Source of the DNA: Euryodendron excelsum
Taxonomy: Eukaryota > Streptophyta > Magnoliopsida > Ericales > Pentaphylacaceae
Direction of reading: 5' to 3'
Length of the DNA: 64,000 bases
Assembly (NCBI GenBank): GCA_033060915.1
Contig: CM065394.1
Location: forward strand, 33,719,001 to 33,783,000
Part shown: one piece after another, positions 21,650 through 34,100 of the stretch
How positions within the stretch are numbered: the stretch's first letter is position 1
Layout: each line of letters begins with the position of its first letter
The notes under the pieces: generated by a model
The model's input: only the letters and a program-made list of their open reading frames with translations
Told to the model about the DNA's origin: nothing
The model's database searches: none
Program-made: the position numbers and the translations under genes

Positions 21650-21770
21650 CTGATAGAATATATGATTTCTTTATAACTTAGAATAGAATGAATTATAATA
21701 TAGACATTCTATCCTATAATTTTTTCTCTCTTCTTGTTTTCTCTTATTGTTCTAACATAGTATCAGATCT
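21650..21770 (+). mobile_element. Possible copia LTR end plus primer-binding site relic
   Basis: TTGTTCTAACA ends at 21757 and is followed at once by TAGTATCAGATCT. This closely resembles TGGTATCAGAGCT, the initiator-tRNA-Met primer site next to the 5' LTR of plant copia elements. No LTR start and no clear gag follow. Confidence 0.4.
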
Positions 21771-22973
21771 ATTCTAACAAAAATCATGCACAGTACTGTA
21801 CTTTTCTTCTACTGTTGCACCACCCACCACCACCTTCCAGAACCACCATGGCACCGCCCAATGCCATGCCAAGACTGCCAATACTCGACAAAGAGCATCA
21901 CATATTATTACTCAGACAAGGAGCATCACATACTATTACTCCTGATCTTATGTAGCTAGGTTTTATGGAAACCCTTAACTTTAATGCTCCCAACCACATT
22001 AAAGGGCTCCCAAGAAAAAAGTGTAGGTTAGGTTAAGTAGGTAGCAGTGTACCAAACCCACATTTCCAAGCACAACCCCCCCGTCTCCCTGATGCCTCAC
22101 CATGCCAGCTGAATGACAAAACAAAGACAAAAGCAACATGAAAAGGTCAAACCTTCCTTTTAAGTACACTACTTAATATATTTATAAAGTTGGGTTTAGG
22201 ATGCTGTTGGTCACTGCTTAGGTATGAGAGCCAATAATCCCGTGAACAGCATGTGGAGGAGGGTTGTTTTCAACATAGGTTTCACTTTCATAGGGATGGT
22301 CGATAGAGTAGAAGAGGAAAATTACCATTCGACAAAATTCAAGGGGTCAGACTTGATGAATTAGATACCATAGCCTCGGGAGAAGAAAATCCATTTAATT
22401 ATTCTAATTTTCTTATACAAATTCATAACTTTTTTTCATTTCTTTTAATACATCCAAGGGTCAAATTTCTAATGAAAAAAGGGTTAGTCGAATTCATAAC
22501 TGTATACATATAAATAAAATGTCACTACCATTAAGCTAACGCCTTATTATACTATAAACAATAACTTAAAAAACATTGTCAAATTGATAACACGGTACTT
22601 CCGATAGAAGGTCTGCCTCAACCTATGATACCAAAATGAGAAACAAACACCATGGAGTATTAGGGTGAGCCAAGACCCATAATTTGCTATAAAAATTATT
22701 TAATATCCTTAAAGCGGTATGTATTCTCACTCTAGTCCTTACATCTAAATGTGAGAACCGGGCAAGAATGGTTTGGTGCCTAGAGATTACTGACTAATTT
22801 TTTGCTATACATAATGCCAAGTCAATGTTGACATCAGCTGCAAAGTACTGGTTGTAAAGTCAATAAGGACAATAGAGTCAATTTAAAAAGTGGAGGTGAA
22901 CCTGAACCACTTATCAATTCCACATGGTAGCACACGGGATTTTTTCTTATCATATATATATATATTTTTTCAT
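21771..22973. other. Intergenic, no gene seen
   Basis: Contains a short C-rich patch (21810-21870) that may be leftover retrotransposon leader or gag, and otherwise AT-rich DNA. No supported gene. Confidence 0.4.
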
Positions 22974-23160
22974 ATGAATTTTGTTATTAGAATAGAAAAT
23001 TTATACTAAATATATGCATAGAATAATACGACTGAATGAAAATTTTTTACTTAAAAATAGAACACTTATTATGATAACTCTTAATTATAAAATAAATATT
23101 ATTATTACATTATTTTCGTAGAATTTTATGCACAATGTTCTAGAATAACAACAATTTTCA
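22974..23160. repeat. Dispersed AT-rich element, copy 4
   Basis: Contains AACTCTTAATTATAAAATAA (about 23079) and CATTATTTTCGTAGAATTTT, the words shared with the copies near 1979, 8758 and 9360. Confidence 0.5.
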
Positions 23161-23237
23161 TATTATGTGGATTAAGATATATTTTAGTGGATGGATTAGT
23201 TGATGCACTGGATCTCAGACTTGGTAAGCGAGCTGCA

Positions 23238-23465
23238 TGCATTTTAATTATCACTTAATGTTTGAGTTCGAGTCTTCATAATTTTTTAGTATAGTTAAAT
23301 ATACTTTTCAGCGCTCAAAACACATAGTAAGACTTAAGTTTCAGTCCCGACATAAGTGTAGTGGGATCTAATAATTCTGTGGTACCGATAGACAATACTC
23401 TTCAATAAATGTGTAAAGTAGTATATCTACGTATTTATTTTTAAATACCAAAAAAAAAAAGAAAG
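23238..23465 (+). mobile_element. SINE-like retroposon with 15-bp target duplications and poly(A)
   Basis: A 228-bp segment is flanked by identical 15-mers GGTAAGCGAGCTGCA at 23223-23237 and 23466-23480. It ends in an A-run (about 23449-23464), the signature of target-primed retroposition. Near its left end is GAGTTCGAGTCTTC, close to a pol III B box (GGTTCGANTCC). No clear A box lies inside the inserted part, so it is probably a 5'-truncated SINE. It has no coding capacity. Confidence 0.7.
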
Positions 23466-23480
23466 GGTAAGCGAGCTGCA

Positions 23481-26066
23481 AACATCTCAACAATTAGAAG
23501 CTCACCCTCTACTCCCTTTTCTACGAATATGTGCCAAAACCATTATTGGTTTTTTTTTTTTTTTTTTTTCTCTTTGGGCTGTTTTGGGTTTTAGACGCAA
23601 CTGAAAGAACTCATATCCAACATGCCAAAACCCGGCCCAGTAGTAGCTAATAGTTGAGTAGCCACTCACCGAAGGTCTATTCCTTACCATAGAGTTCAGC
23701 ACTTGATTATGCCACGTAGCGAACTTCTCGCGCGTGCCAAAAAAATGATAATAATTGTCTGTGGCTAAACACGTGGGACAAGTAGAAGAGGAAAGAGGGT
23801 TAGTCAAGCAAGTGGGGGGAGGAATATAGGAGAAGAGAGCGGGGAGGGTGCATTCAGTCACGCCATTCATACAAGACCCAACTAAATGTGCAGCGATTAC
23901 TATCTCTACGCGCATTGTAACAGCGCGTTTACACCGCCTCCCAAAACTGGAGGTCGAGACAAAAATTATAACCAGCCGAGTTGAGTAATTGATTATTTTA
24001 AATTTAACTTAAAAGTTTAATAATATTTGAAATTGTATTTAAATTTAATTTGTTTTACTTTTAAATTGATTTCAAACGATTTAATCAAACTTGATCATAA
24101 TTCAAGCTCGAGTAAATTATTTTTTATATAATCTTAAAAAGCATCTTAGTTGAGGTACTAAAGTTCATGAATTTTTAAAATGTATTTAAGCTTATTTTAT
24201 TTATATAATGAAAAGATTACGAATGAGATTTTAACATACTGAACAAGAATTTAGTTTAAATAGTTTGATTTGTTTTATAATCCTCTACAAGATACAATAG
24301 GTTGTTAGCACTTTCATTGTAGGATTTGGATGGGTTTTGCCCGTAACTCAAAGGACACTACTAAAACTTGCAAAATATGTTTGAGTGTAAAGAAATTGTG
24401 GATGTCAATAATTTGGAAAAACCTACCAGGCATGAGCTTGAGCTCATATAGCTCTCATGCTTCTTATCTTGTGATCAGGCTTTGTATGATGAACTTATGG
24501 TGAAAATTTTGCTACAAAATTTAATCAAATTTGATTGCATGCATTGGTTAATGATGAACTGCCCTCTCCTTTGACTTGATTTGAACCTATTTAATCTAGT
24601 CCGTTCAATTGATGTGTGGTTTATTTTTTTTTTTTGATATTTTCTTCATATGTTTTTTACCAATGGGATTGATTGATGTGTGGTTCATTTTTTTTAGTAT
24701 TTTCTTCACATGTTTTTTTACCAATGGGATTGCCACACTGAAAGGAGAATTTATAACACAATGGGCTCAACCTCATAATAAACTTGCTCCACTAATATCC
24801 AACAAACGTACTTACAAAAATGCGTTATATTTATGTATAGCATGTGACAAGTTTTATCTTTTGCCCATCAAGCCATCCACTCAATTTCACACTGCTTTTC
24901 AGGCTTTCAGCCAATGCGAAAATTTAACTTAAAATAAAGTTCTCAAAGTGATAATACTATTTTCCTTAATTACTTGTTGTCTATAACCGTTGTTATACTT
25001 TTTTTTAAAAAAAATTATTAATATATTAGAGGGTCAAAGTCTTAAAAATCACAAAGCTAACCCTCCTCTCGACTATATTTACTTTTAGAGTATCTAAAAA
25101 CAATAGAGTTCCATCTACCGGTATCTACTACATATTAGTTACAAGGTAATTTTCTCCCACAATTATAGATTAAAATGGGGTTCGACTCTTCTTCAGACCT
25201 TAATATTCATAAATCTCAAAATTTCTTATTTCACTACGTCACATGTTAATAAATAAAATTCAATGAATAAAGTTATTATTCGATTTAAACTCACGATCTT
25301 AATTTGTTAGTTTTTTTTTTAATGTTAAGTAAAATTGTAAGTTTAAATAAGATAGCATCATTCGTTAGATCTTAGCAACTAACATGTGGCGTAGTAAAAT
25401 AAGAAATTCAAAGAATTCTGAATATTAAAATTTGGAGGAGAGTTGAATCTAGTAAAATGTACAAAGCTTATTTCGTGTGTAGAGAAAATATGTTTTCTTG
25501 TTTTGAACTTGTGACGATTGCGTTGCAATGAAATGACTTTACTATGGCACCAATTAATTGTGTCCAAAATTAGCTGACTTTATTGAATTTTTACAGTAAG
25601 ATTAAAACATTCTACTTTTATTTTGAGTACTGGATTCTAATATTCTATTATGAGAACCATATATGTCAAAATTATAGCATTAGTGGTTCCATTTTATCGA
25701 TTGAAGTCAATGACGAGTTCATGAAATATTTTATCATTAATGGTCCAATTCTACTCCAGTCTTACTTCCAACTCCGGAACAGTGTTGTGGCACCATTCAT
25801 GCGCGCCAGCCCCAGGTCCCCACGCCACAGACAACACACATCGCTCCCAACGGCCACGATCACCTTCAGCACCTACCCCACCACCCGCAGAAGCAGCGCG
25901 TGGTCGCGGCATTCTCAACCATCGGAACAAGATCAAAAAAAGATAGAAAAAACAAAAAAAAAAAAGAAAAAACCTGAGCACCGGAGCTATTTCCTCTAAA
26001 GGTCAACTCCGTAGAAAATTCTCTTTGCTTGGTGTTGACTCACTGATTTTTTAACACATTCGATGG
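23481..26066. other. Intergenic, no gene seen
   Basis: Mostly AT-rich. A GC-richer 200-bp patch at 25790-25925 is followed by an A-rich run (about 25935-25970), which could be a retroposed fragment. Its frames show no recognisable protein. No supported gene. Confidence 0.45.
24608..24732. repeat. Tandem duplication, about 62-bp unit x2
   Basis: Two adjacent copies beginning ATTGATGTGTGG (24608 and 24672) and ending ACCAATGGGATTG (to 24670 and 24732). They differ mainly in T-run length and three substitutions. Confidence 0.85.
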
Positions 26067-26074
26067 TAAATTTA

Positions 26075-26548
26075 AGGGTCTGTTTAGAAGTGCTATCAGT
26101 TTTTATTTTTTGTTTTATGTTATAGAGATGTATTTTTATTTTTTATTTTTATAGTATAATAATGTTATTTATAAGTTACCGGTCTGCTAACAGTACCAGA
26201 CTAATGTTTTAGAATCAGAAAACACATCTATTTTAATATTTTTTATGTTTTTTATTTTTTAAAAAATAAAAAACAAAAACAAAAAATAAAAACCAAACAA
26301 ACTCCTTAGGGTTTGTTTGGAAACTGTTTTTTGTTTTTGTTTTTTGTTTTTTATTTTTTCAAAAATTAAAACATAACAAAAAAATACTAAAATAAATGTA
26401 TTTTCTGATTCTATAACATTGATATAGTATTTTTAGTAGAACGGTAACCTATAAATCCTATCATTAGATCATAAAAAACAAAAAACAAAAACAGAAAACA
26501 GAAACATACAACAAAAAACAAAAACTGACAGCACTTTCAAAACAGACC
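26075..26548. mobile_element. 474-bp foldback MITE, hAT-like, with an 8-bp target duplication
   Basis: Flanked by TAAATTTA at 26067-26074 and 26549-26556. The left end AGGGTCTGTTTAGAAGTGCT mirrors the right end AGCACTTTCAAAACAGACC. Similarity continues inward: TTAGAATCAGAAAACACAT on the left (near 26210) is the inverse of ATGTATTTTCTGATTCTA on the right (near 26395). The arms meet near 26305. Almost the whole element therefore forms one long inverted repeat of about 235 bp per arm. The 8-bp duplication fits hAT. There is no coding capacity. A transcript would be a long hairpin. Confidence 0.85.
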
Positions 26549-27148
26549 TAAATTTATGCAGCGGTGAGAAGTTAAACTTACACTTAAAATTTAAATACGA
26601 TTAATCTAGATAATGGAGACTTGTTCTATCACCTAATTATACTAATGAATCCATAACTAGTTAAGTGAGGAGTAAAATCACTGTCCAACCAAGTAAAGAG
26701 CGACCAGGGCCTTTGGCTCAAACTCAATGACCATAACTCATGACCCTGGCAGACTTAGACGAGATTAAAGATTTAATTTGTAAAATGAGCATAGTGCTTA
26801 AAATATATAATATACGCTTCTCTCTCGTCGTTTCGACTATATAAAATTTAGTTTACTTACTTTCATATTCTTGCTACTACACTCTTTTTGCTAATTATAC
26901 TTATATTGATCCCTCTTAAAAAAATAAGCAAATAAAAAGCAAATTTATTGTCCAGCCGAGCGAACCTGGGTGGAAGAACATGAAAAAGCAGCAAGGCCAA
27001 AGCCCTAGCTAGAAGTGAAAGAAAAAGAAAATAGAGGCAGGCAGTCAGTACCACGTCTCAATGGTAGGCCCAGAACAGGAGGAGAGAGAAAGCTAGAGAG
27101 AGATAGAAGGTTTGTCAATTGGCATCTACTACTGGCTCCTTTTCACCA

Positions 27149-27160
27149 CATATATAATCC
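27149..27160 (+). promoter_or_regulatory. TATA box of the coiled-coil/EAR gene
   Basis: CATATATAATCC lies about 150 bases before the ATG at 27302 and is followed by a C/T-rich leader typical of plant 5' UTRs. Transcription probably starts near 27185. Confidence 0.5.
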
Positions 27161-27301
27161 CCACCCCCAACCTAACATCACCCATTTATAACTCTCATTC
27201 TGATTTCTTCGCCACCATTCTTTCCTTTCTCTCCTCTTCGCTTTTTTCCCCATATCTTTCTCTTCCTTTCTCTGTCTATACTGACACAAAAAAACAAAAA
27301 G

Positions 27302-28145
27302 ATGAGTGACGAGGATTGGGTGAAAGCGGCCATGACGGACGACGCCGTGGTGGTGGAGCTGCTGGTGCGTCTCCAGCACGCCACGCCGTCGAAGAGGGAC
27401 TCTCCTCCGACTTTGCCGCTCGAGTGGAGCGTGAGGCAGCGCCGTTCCAAGCCGATGCTTCACTCGAAGAAGAAGCCGACACCGAGGGCCAGCCCTACCA
27501 CGCCGCTCTCGTGGAGCGGCGCCACCTCGGTCAGCGGAGGCGGTGGAGCCGCCGATGGTTTCGAGGAGTCCAGCCGACCGCCTCCCAAGCGACCGGATGC
27601 CACGAGATCTAAGGTTTGTTTCTATGTTTTGTGTCTCTTCTCTCCTTCCTTTTCCGGTCGCCGGTGTTATCTGAGTCAGGTGGTGCGGTGTGATGTGTGT
27701 CCCCTTTTTCGCCGATGAGTGATTTACTCCAGTTTGGTGTCATTCGTGCCTTCTCTAATTTCCCCAAAATACCCCCAAGGAGTATGACATCTAATGACGC
27801 GCCCCGGAAGCAGTCAGAGGAAACTTGTTTTTACTACCTGTCACCGTTTTAGTCGTTGAAAATTTGACAACAATACCCTCTTTGCATGGGAGAGGTCGCG
27901 TGATTTCCCAGTACTACTTCTGTCATTTCCACCGATCTAACCGGCGGCTTATCTCCGATGGTCGGTCCGTCGCTCCTTGTTACCTTCTCTTTTGTTGACT
28001 AAAATACCCTGCGATATTTAGCTAATGACCTTCTAGGCTTCCACTTTTATTCATTAGAAATATTTATATATTATTTTCCAAACGAGAAAACTGGTGACTT
28101 TACTTCAACGAATATGGTCAGAAGATTGAATGACTCATCACGTTC

Positions 28146-28186
<41 letters not shown>

Positions 28187-31100
28187 CTTTTTCGCTCACC
28201 AGCCGAAACCCATTATCGTGTGTCTTCGTGTTCGTGGCATGCTCATATCCGAAAAGACTAAATCACCCTTTATCTAAAAGGGTAATTACGTCAACAAATA
28301 GTTCTAGTCTATCTCCCGAGGTCTTTTTCGTGGGCTGGTAATTTGTTGGTCATGGGCCTATGAAATGACGAAAAAGGTCCCCCCTTAGAGTCAACCCTCT
28401 CTACACTATTGAGGACAATTTGGTCCGAGCGTATTATCGGTGGCGTGTTTCTGTGGCAAATAGGTCTGCTTCGTTAAGTTTGGTGTAGTGTTGTTAGTGG
28501 TTGCGCAACTTTATGTTGTAAAAGGCAATGATTCCCTGTGGTCGCCGCTGTTTCATGGTATCTACGGTCTCATTATTTGACCGTATCTGATTGTCCTTTA
28601 TACTTCTCCCATCGCAACGCGCGCGACTATCCCGAGGCACCGAACAACTGTATGTAGTTATTTTTCCCATCTGATCATTGCATAGGCTAAAGACAAACAT
28701 CGGTTGTGGATACAGAGCATGACAGCTTGATCAGAACCGCTAAAAAAAGTCAGCTTTGATGTCTCTGACACAGTCAAAAGTTTGGATAATTTAGGTTCTC
28801 TGTAAGAAAAGGATTAGAGGTCCTGATTGGTCTGTTATTCCATTTTGAGTGCCAGCTTGTTTGGTTAGCTTGTTGTTTATGTTGTGGGGTCCAAAAAGTG
28901 TGAATTCAAGTCAAAACAAATATTTCATGCAATAAGGATTGAAAATAGCCCCATTGTGAGAATTGCATTAGGTGTGGCGGTGGGGACCACTTTGCCACCA
29001 AACTACTGTTGTTAGCTGACATGTATTAACAGAAGGGCTCTTGTTGTTCAGGGTCACACCTTCAACTTTTATTTGTAGCTGGAGATGCTGCACGTGCCGA
29101 GCGCGTGCTTCTTTCTCTCCTCTTGTCCAATTAACAAGATGCTGTGAGGAAGGGGTTACATGGATCCAATTCTTTTGTAATTAAATAATAAAGATATGTA
29201 ATGATAATAGATTAAACAAATAATCTTTACTATTTAATGTCAATGAATTATATTCACAAAAACTTCTTCCTTGTATTATATTAGATAAAACAGCAATTAT
29301 CACCCTTTGTGGGAGAAAATATACTTGCGTAATTATGTTTTAGTATTCTGCAGACAAACGAATTTTCCTTTGCCACACTAGTGTAATTACCAAATGCATT
29401 TAGGGGTAGAGTTACACCTCTATTGGGAGGCCAGTTGTTCCCATTGAAATTTAAAATAAATTTTCGGTAAAATGTGATAATTTCACTAATGTTGGGTGAC
29501 TGGATAATTTGATCTCACTCGAATTTTTGACAAAAAAACGAAGAATGAGACATATAGATTCTAAGCATGTTTTTGGGAATTAAAATTTTAAACCTGTAGC
29601 ATCCTAATATGGGACATATAATTTGACTTATGTGTTTTTTTCTTTATTTCGCCACCTAGAAGCTACATTTAATTTTAATATGATAATTACTTTGTACAAT
29701 CAAATGAAATTATTATAAATGAATAAATAAAATATTTTATTCTTAGATATTTTCTTTTTGGTGTCACTTTAGTTTCTCGTATGATTCTATCGGTTTGGAG
29801 ACTTTTGAGTTGGGTTTCAACCTTTTACTTTGATTTTTAAAAGTAAAGTTGAAAATTTAAATGTGGGCTATTGAGTGACATGAAGGTATCAACCCTATAT
29901 TCGCACACATATGTACATAAAGTAAAAAGAGCAACCTAATAGTCCAAGTATTCGTCATGAGTTTGGAGTTTTGCAAAATAACTCTTTGTTAAAATATGAA
30001 CCCATTCTTCACTTTTCCTCAAAGATCTTGGTGGTTCAAAATTTTGCATATCCCAATACTATTGAAAGATCATATTTACCTTTTCTTTTTGAATTTCAGT
30101 GGAGGCAATTGACCCCACATGGAGCTGTGGGACTTTACCCTAGGGCAAAGACAAACTAGCTTAAAGCTATGTTACTTGGACTCGGATACTGTGTTGGGTG
30201 CGTGTATGTTAGATTTATCTAATTCTGAAGTCCGTAGACACGGCTAAATTTCATTTTTCTTAATTACTTATTTTACCTTTTATGGTAAAATGGTGTTTAA
30301 AAACTAAAAGTCTTTCATGTAGAAAGTGAAAGTTTTATGTGCAGTTCTATAGTAAATTCAACTACTTATACATACTTGTTGAATGCATATCCAACTATTC
30401 ATATTAGACACATCCTATACCCTGATTCAAGTGACGAGTGTCCGATACGAATGTCTTACAAATTTAAAAGAATCTAGATAAAATAGCTTAAAAGGAGGAT
30501 TGTGGACCAAGAAACCTTCATATTAGAATGCCATTGTGCATGGTGTTACAGTACACAATAATCTTGCCTTTGTGATGTTTTAATGTCCTTTTTAAGTATT
30601 ATGAACTATTTAGATGAATAATAGAACAAGCTTGCAAAATAGGTAGCCCAGAACTATTGATTATCCTTAACCTTTTCGTCTGGGCAAGCTCCCTGGTGCA
30701 ACTTATCGTGTTTAGCTTGTGCAGTTGAGTAGAGGAATTTGTGATTATATTGGATGCAGTGTATAACTCGATCAAACTTCAGTATTTCCAAGCGCTTGTG
30801 AGTGATAAGTTAAAGTGTAGGAAATGTACAGCGGGTGGTCATTGTTGTCGCGCATGTTTAGTGATCTATTTTTCTGTGGGATTATGATAGGTAGGGTACT
30901 TAGAGATTCTCAAATACTTATTCATGCACAAGAACGGCTACTGTCTAGCAATTCTTTGGTACAGATAGTTTCCCCAAGAATGCATTTGTGACCTAGAAAT
31001 TGTCTAGTGGAGAACTAGCAATATGTATCCATATATGCTCTTGTGGATGAAGTCATTATGAATCGCTGACCCAAATCTAGTTCTGAACCTCACAATGGTC

Positions 31101-34100
31101 ACAACCCTAAATTTATATTCATTATTTAATTATACTTTGTTTTTTATTTGTTAAGTTAGTGGCTAACCCAACAAAACAAGTTACCAAAAAACAAGGACCT
31201 GATTAATTACTTGAGGATATCTAATGATTGATATGTGCAGGTTACTGCTACAAGTGGAACTACTACCAACAAGAGGTCAAGAAAGAAAAAGGTAATTCTG
31301 ATCTATATGAGTTTGGTGAAAGTACCCTTTGGCATGGGTAGGCCGGCACAGAGCTCCACTTTTTCACAGAATACACATTGGAATTATGACGATATTTTTT
31401 TGAAAGATAAGTGACATCGGAATTATGATGATAGATTGCAAATGATTGGATTTCCTAAACTTTTGTGGATTTCCATAGGACATTTGTTAGACGAGACCAT
31501 AAAAGGCTTATATTGACCAACCAAGTGGTAATGCCCAGTTTTGTACCGTTTGCTTTGGCTTTGGGAATTCTTTTTTCCAGAATTAAAGAAAGAAATAGAA
31601 GCATAGAGTCAAATACTGTCGTTATATAGCCAAGTACAATAGTTGTAAGGTAAACATTATTTGTAATATCTTTTGATCAAACATTCAAGACCCTGGATTA
31701 GACAAGTAACTTATTTTATTTTATTGTTTTCATTCTCATTCCTTTTTTTTTTTCCTTTCCTTTTTTGTTCTTGTTTCTTTCTTTTGGGTTGACTAGTTAT
31801 GATGTTGTTTGTATGGCTGTTTGCAGACATTAGCTGAACTTAAAGAGGACGAGATCTTGCTTTTAAAAGAAAGAAGGCATTTGAAGAGGGTAATTTTTTT
31901 AAAGCCTCTATACCAAGTCTTCAAGAATGGTTTGCAAATTGGCAATACCTGGATATTGACTTTTAAATATGCTGACTGAGCAGGAATTGGCAACCTTACG
32001 TGTCACTTTGGAGAAACAGAGAGCTACAAATGAAAGTTTGAAGAGATTGAAGGTGAGATTATTACTGACTCTTCTTCTCCATCCTGTTTGTGTTTCTGTT
32101 GTCGTATTCAGTTCACATTTGTCTTTACTGGCTTTGGATCTTCATATACATGCTATTAATAAACGTGCATCAACTTGTTGGGTAATCATACATTAAAATT
32201 CACTATTAGTTTATATGAATCATGTATATTTATGTGTCTATTGATGTACTTAAATGGGAACTCCTGAATGAAGGAAGCACTTTGTGCCAAAAATGTGTTG
32301 CAAATCCAGTTATGACCCTGCATGGACGACAATTGAAACTTCCTTTCTATCTTTGTACATCATCGATAAGGATCTACCAATCGGAATAATCTAAGTTCAT
32401 GCTATGTTATTATCCTACAATAATAACTTGACGTCATTAAATTCCCAAACAAAACAGAACATTGTATCAGTGAGGTCATTAAGTTTCTGCCCACAAACAT
32501 ATTATGGAATCCATATGGTGTTGTACTATGTTCATGTAACTCACTGTTAAAACTTTAAATATCTCTACCATGACATATAAAAGTAAATAGTTGATTTGGA
32601 TATTAATTGCTACAAATTTGCTGAATTTAACACGTCGTGAACTTTTAGTAGGCTGGCAGTCATAGCTATGGCACTTTAACCTTGCAGAGATAGTTAAAAC
32701 ATCAATGCTCATCTAAGGAGAAATATGACTGCTTAACGTAATCTATTATTTTTTAGTCAACGCAAGCATGGATCTACCTTTTTCGTCAGTGTATTGTCAA
32801 TTTGGATCTTGACCAGTTCAAGCATTGACAAAGTCTTCTGTTGCTTTTCTGATATGCCGAAGAGATGCTTATTTTGATACGGAAAGGCATGTCTTAGGAG
32901 GGTTGGCTGATAACTGATTAGTTATGTTATGGATCTCTATAATTTGTCTGTCCTTCAACTAAATTAGATCACTTTATTACCTTTTTCCACACAACCATGA
33001 ACCAAGTCTTCTTCTACCTGCTCATTCTTTTTTGGGGACTTGGTAAGGAGTAGCTTCAGAAAACTTGATATAGAAGGCAGGAACCTGCCCCATACATACA
33101 ACCTTGATGGAGATGGCTCACCGAATTCTCCTCTTGTCATTTTGTCACCTCTAGGCTTTGGTGGTAGTCAAGAGGAGCCAGCACATGGCTCTGTAATGTG
33201 TACGATGACTCATTCTCCACCCATAAAATTTTCGCGTGTTGTAGGGTGCTGAATAATATTGTGGTCATCATTTCTAAGTCGCTCTGCGAAAACGGTTTTC
33301 TGTCTACGAGCGCCTGTCTGCCTTCACGAACGGATAGTAACTCACTAGCCCTAATACTAGCGAAAAAGGACAGCCTGCTAAATATTTACATTGCAGTGTA
33401 TCTGTCTTACAAATTCTCAAGCATCAGCTTCCTTTGGTAAGTGCAAGTACCACTTCGACATTCTGACCCATCAAGTAATTTTCCTTGAATAGTTAGCTTT
33501 ATCTGAAGAAGGCATGCAATCAAAAGCCAAAGTTTAAAATATTTTGTTAACAACTATAGTTTTTGGTCTGAGATGGTAAATTAATCGTCAAATGAAGCTA
33601 AAAGGTCGTCGGGATGAAAGTTTCAAAGTAGAATTTGTTCCAGTGTTCCACAAATGGATGCCAGGCTTTCCCTACTTTCTTTATTGTTTTCACTTTCTTT
33701 ATCTGGTTTATTGCATATCCATATATGGTGGATTTTTCCTTCCTGTGCTTGATTATATCTGTTGTTTTAATTTGATTAATCTAAATTGAAATAATCAAAA
33801 GAATAATATCCAACGTCCCTAATAAGATTCTGTATTGGTGTGGTCTTCGACCAACTGTGTTAGTACAGATATCTCATGTTGCATATGGTTTGTGAGGATC
33901 AGGCATGTGGTACTGCTACCTCTTCCAACTCTCTTTATTTGCGAGTTATTGACAAACATGTGAACCTTTTCGTAAGAGTGGAAACAATTATTAGGATGAA
34001 ATTAGAAGCAATAAATCTTTGTTGTACTGATTGCTTTGACATTACATGCACTTGACTTGGGGGTCTGTATCTTAGGATGTCCAGCATTGATTAGTTGTGC

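Noticed and set aside
25583..25999. 138-codon ORF with an Arg/Ser/Pro-rich C-terminus
   Set aside because: AT-rich first half and low-complexity second half, no homology pattern; possibly a retroposed fragment but not supportable as a gene.
27143..27718. Several overlapping frames on both strands around exon 1 of the EAR gene
   Set aside because: GC-rich first exon gives shadows in all frames; only the 27302 frame joins the later exons.
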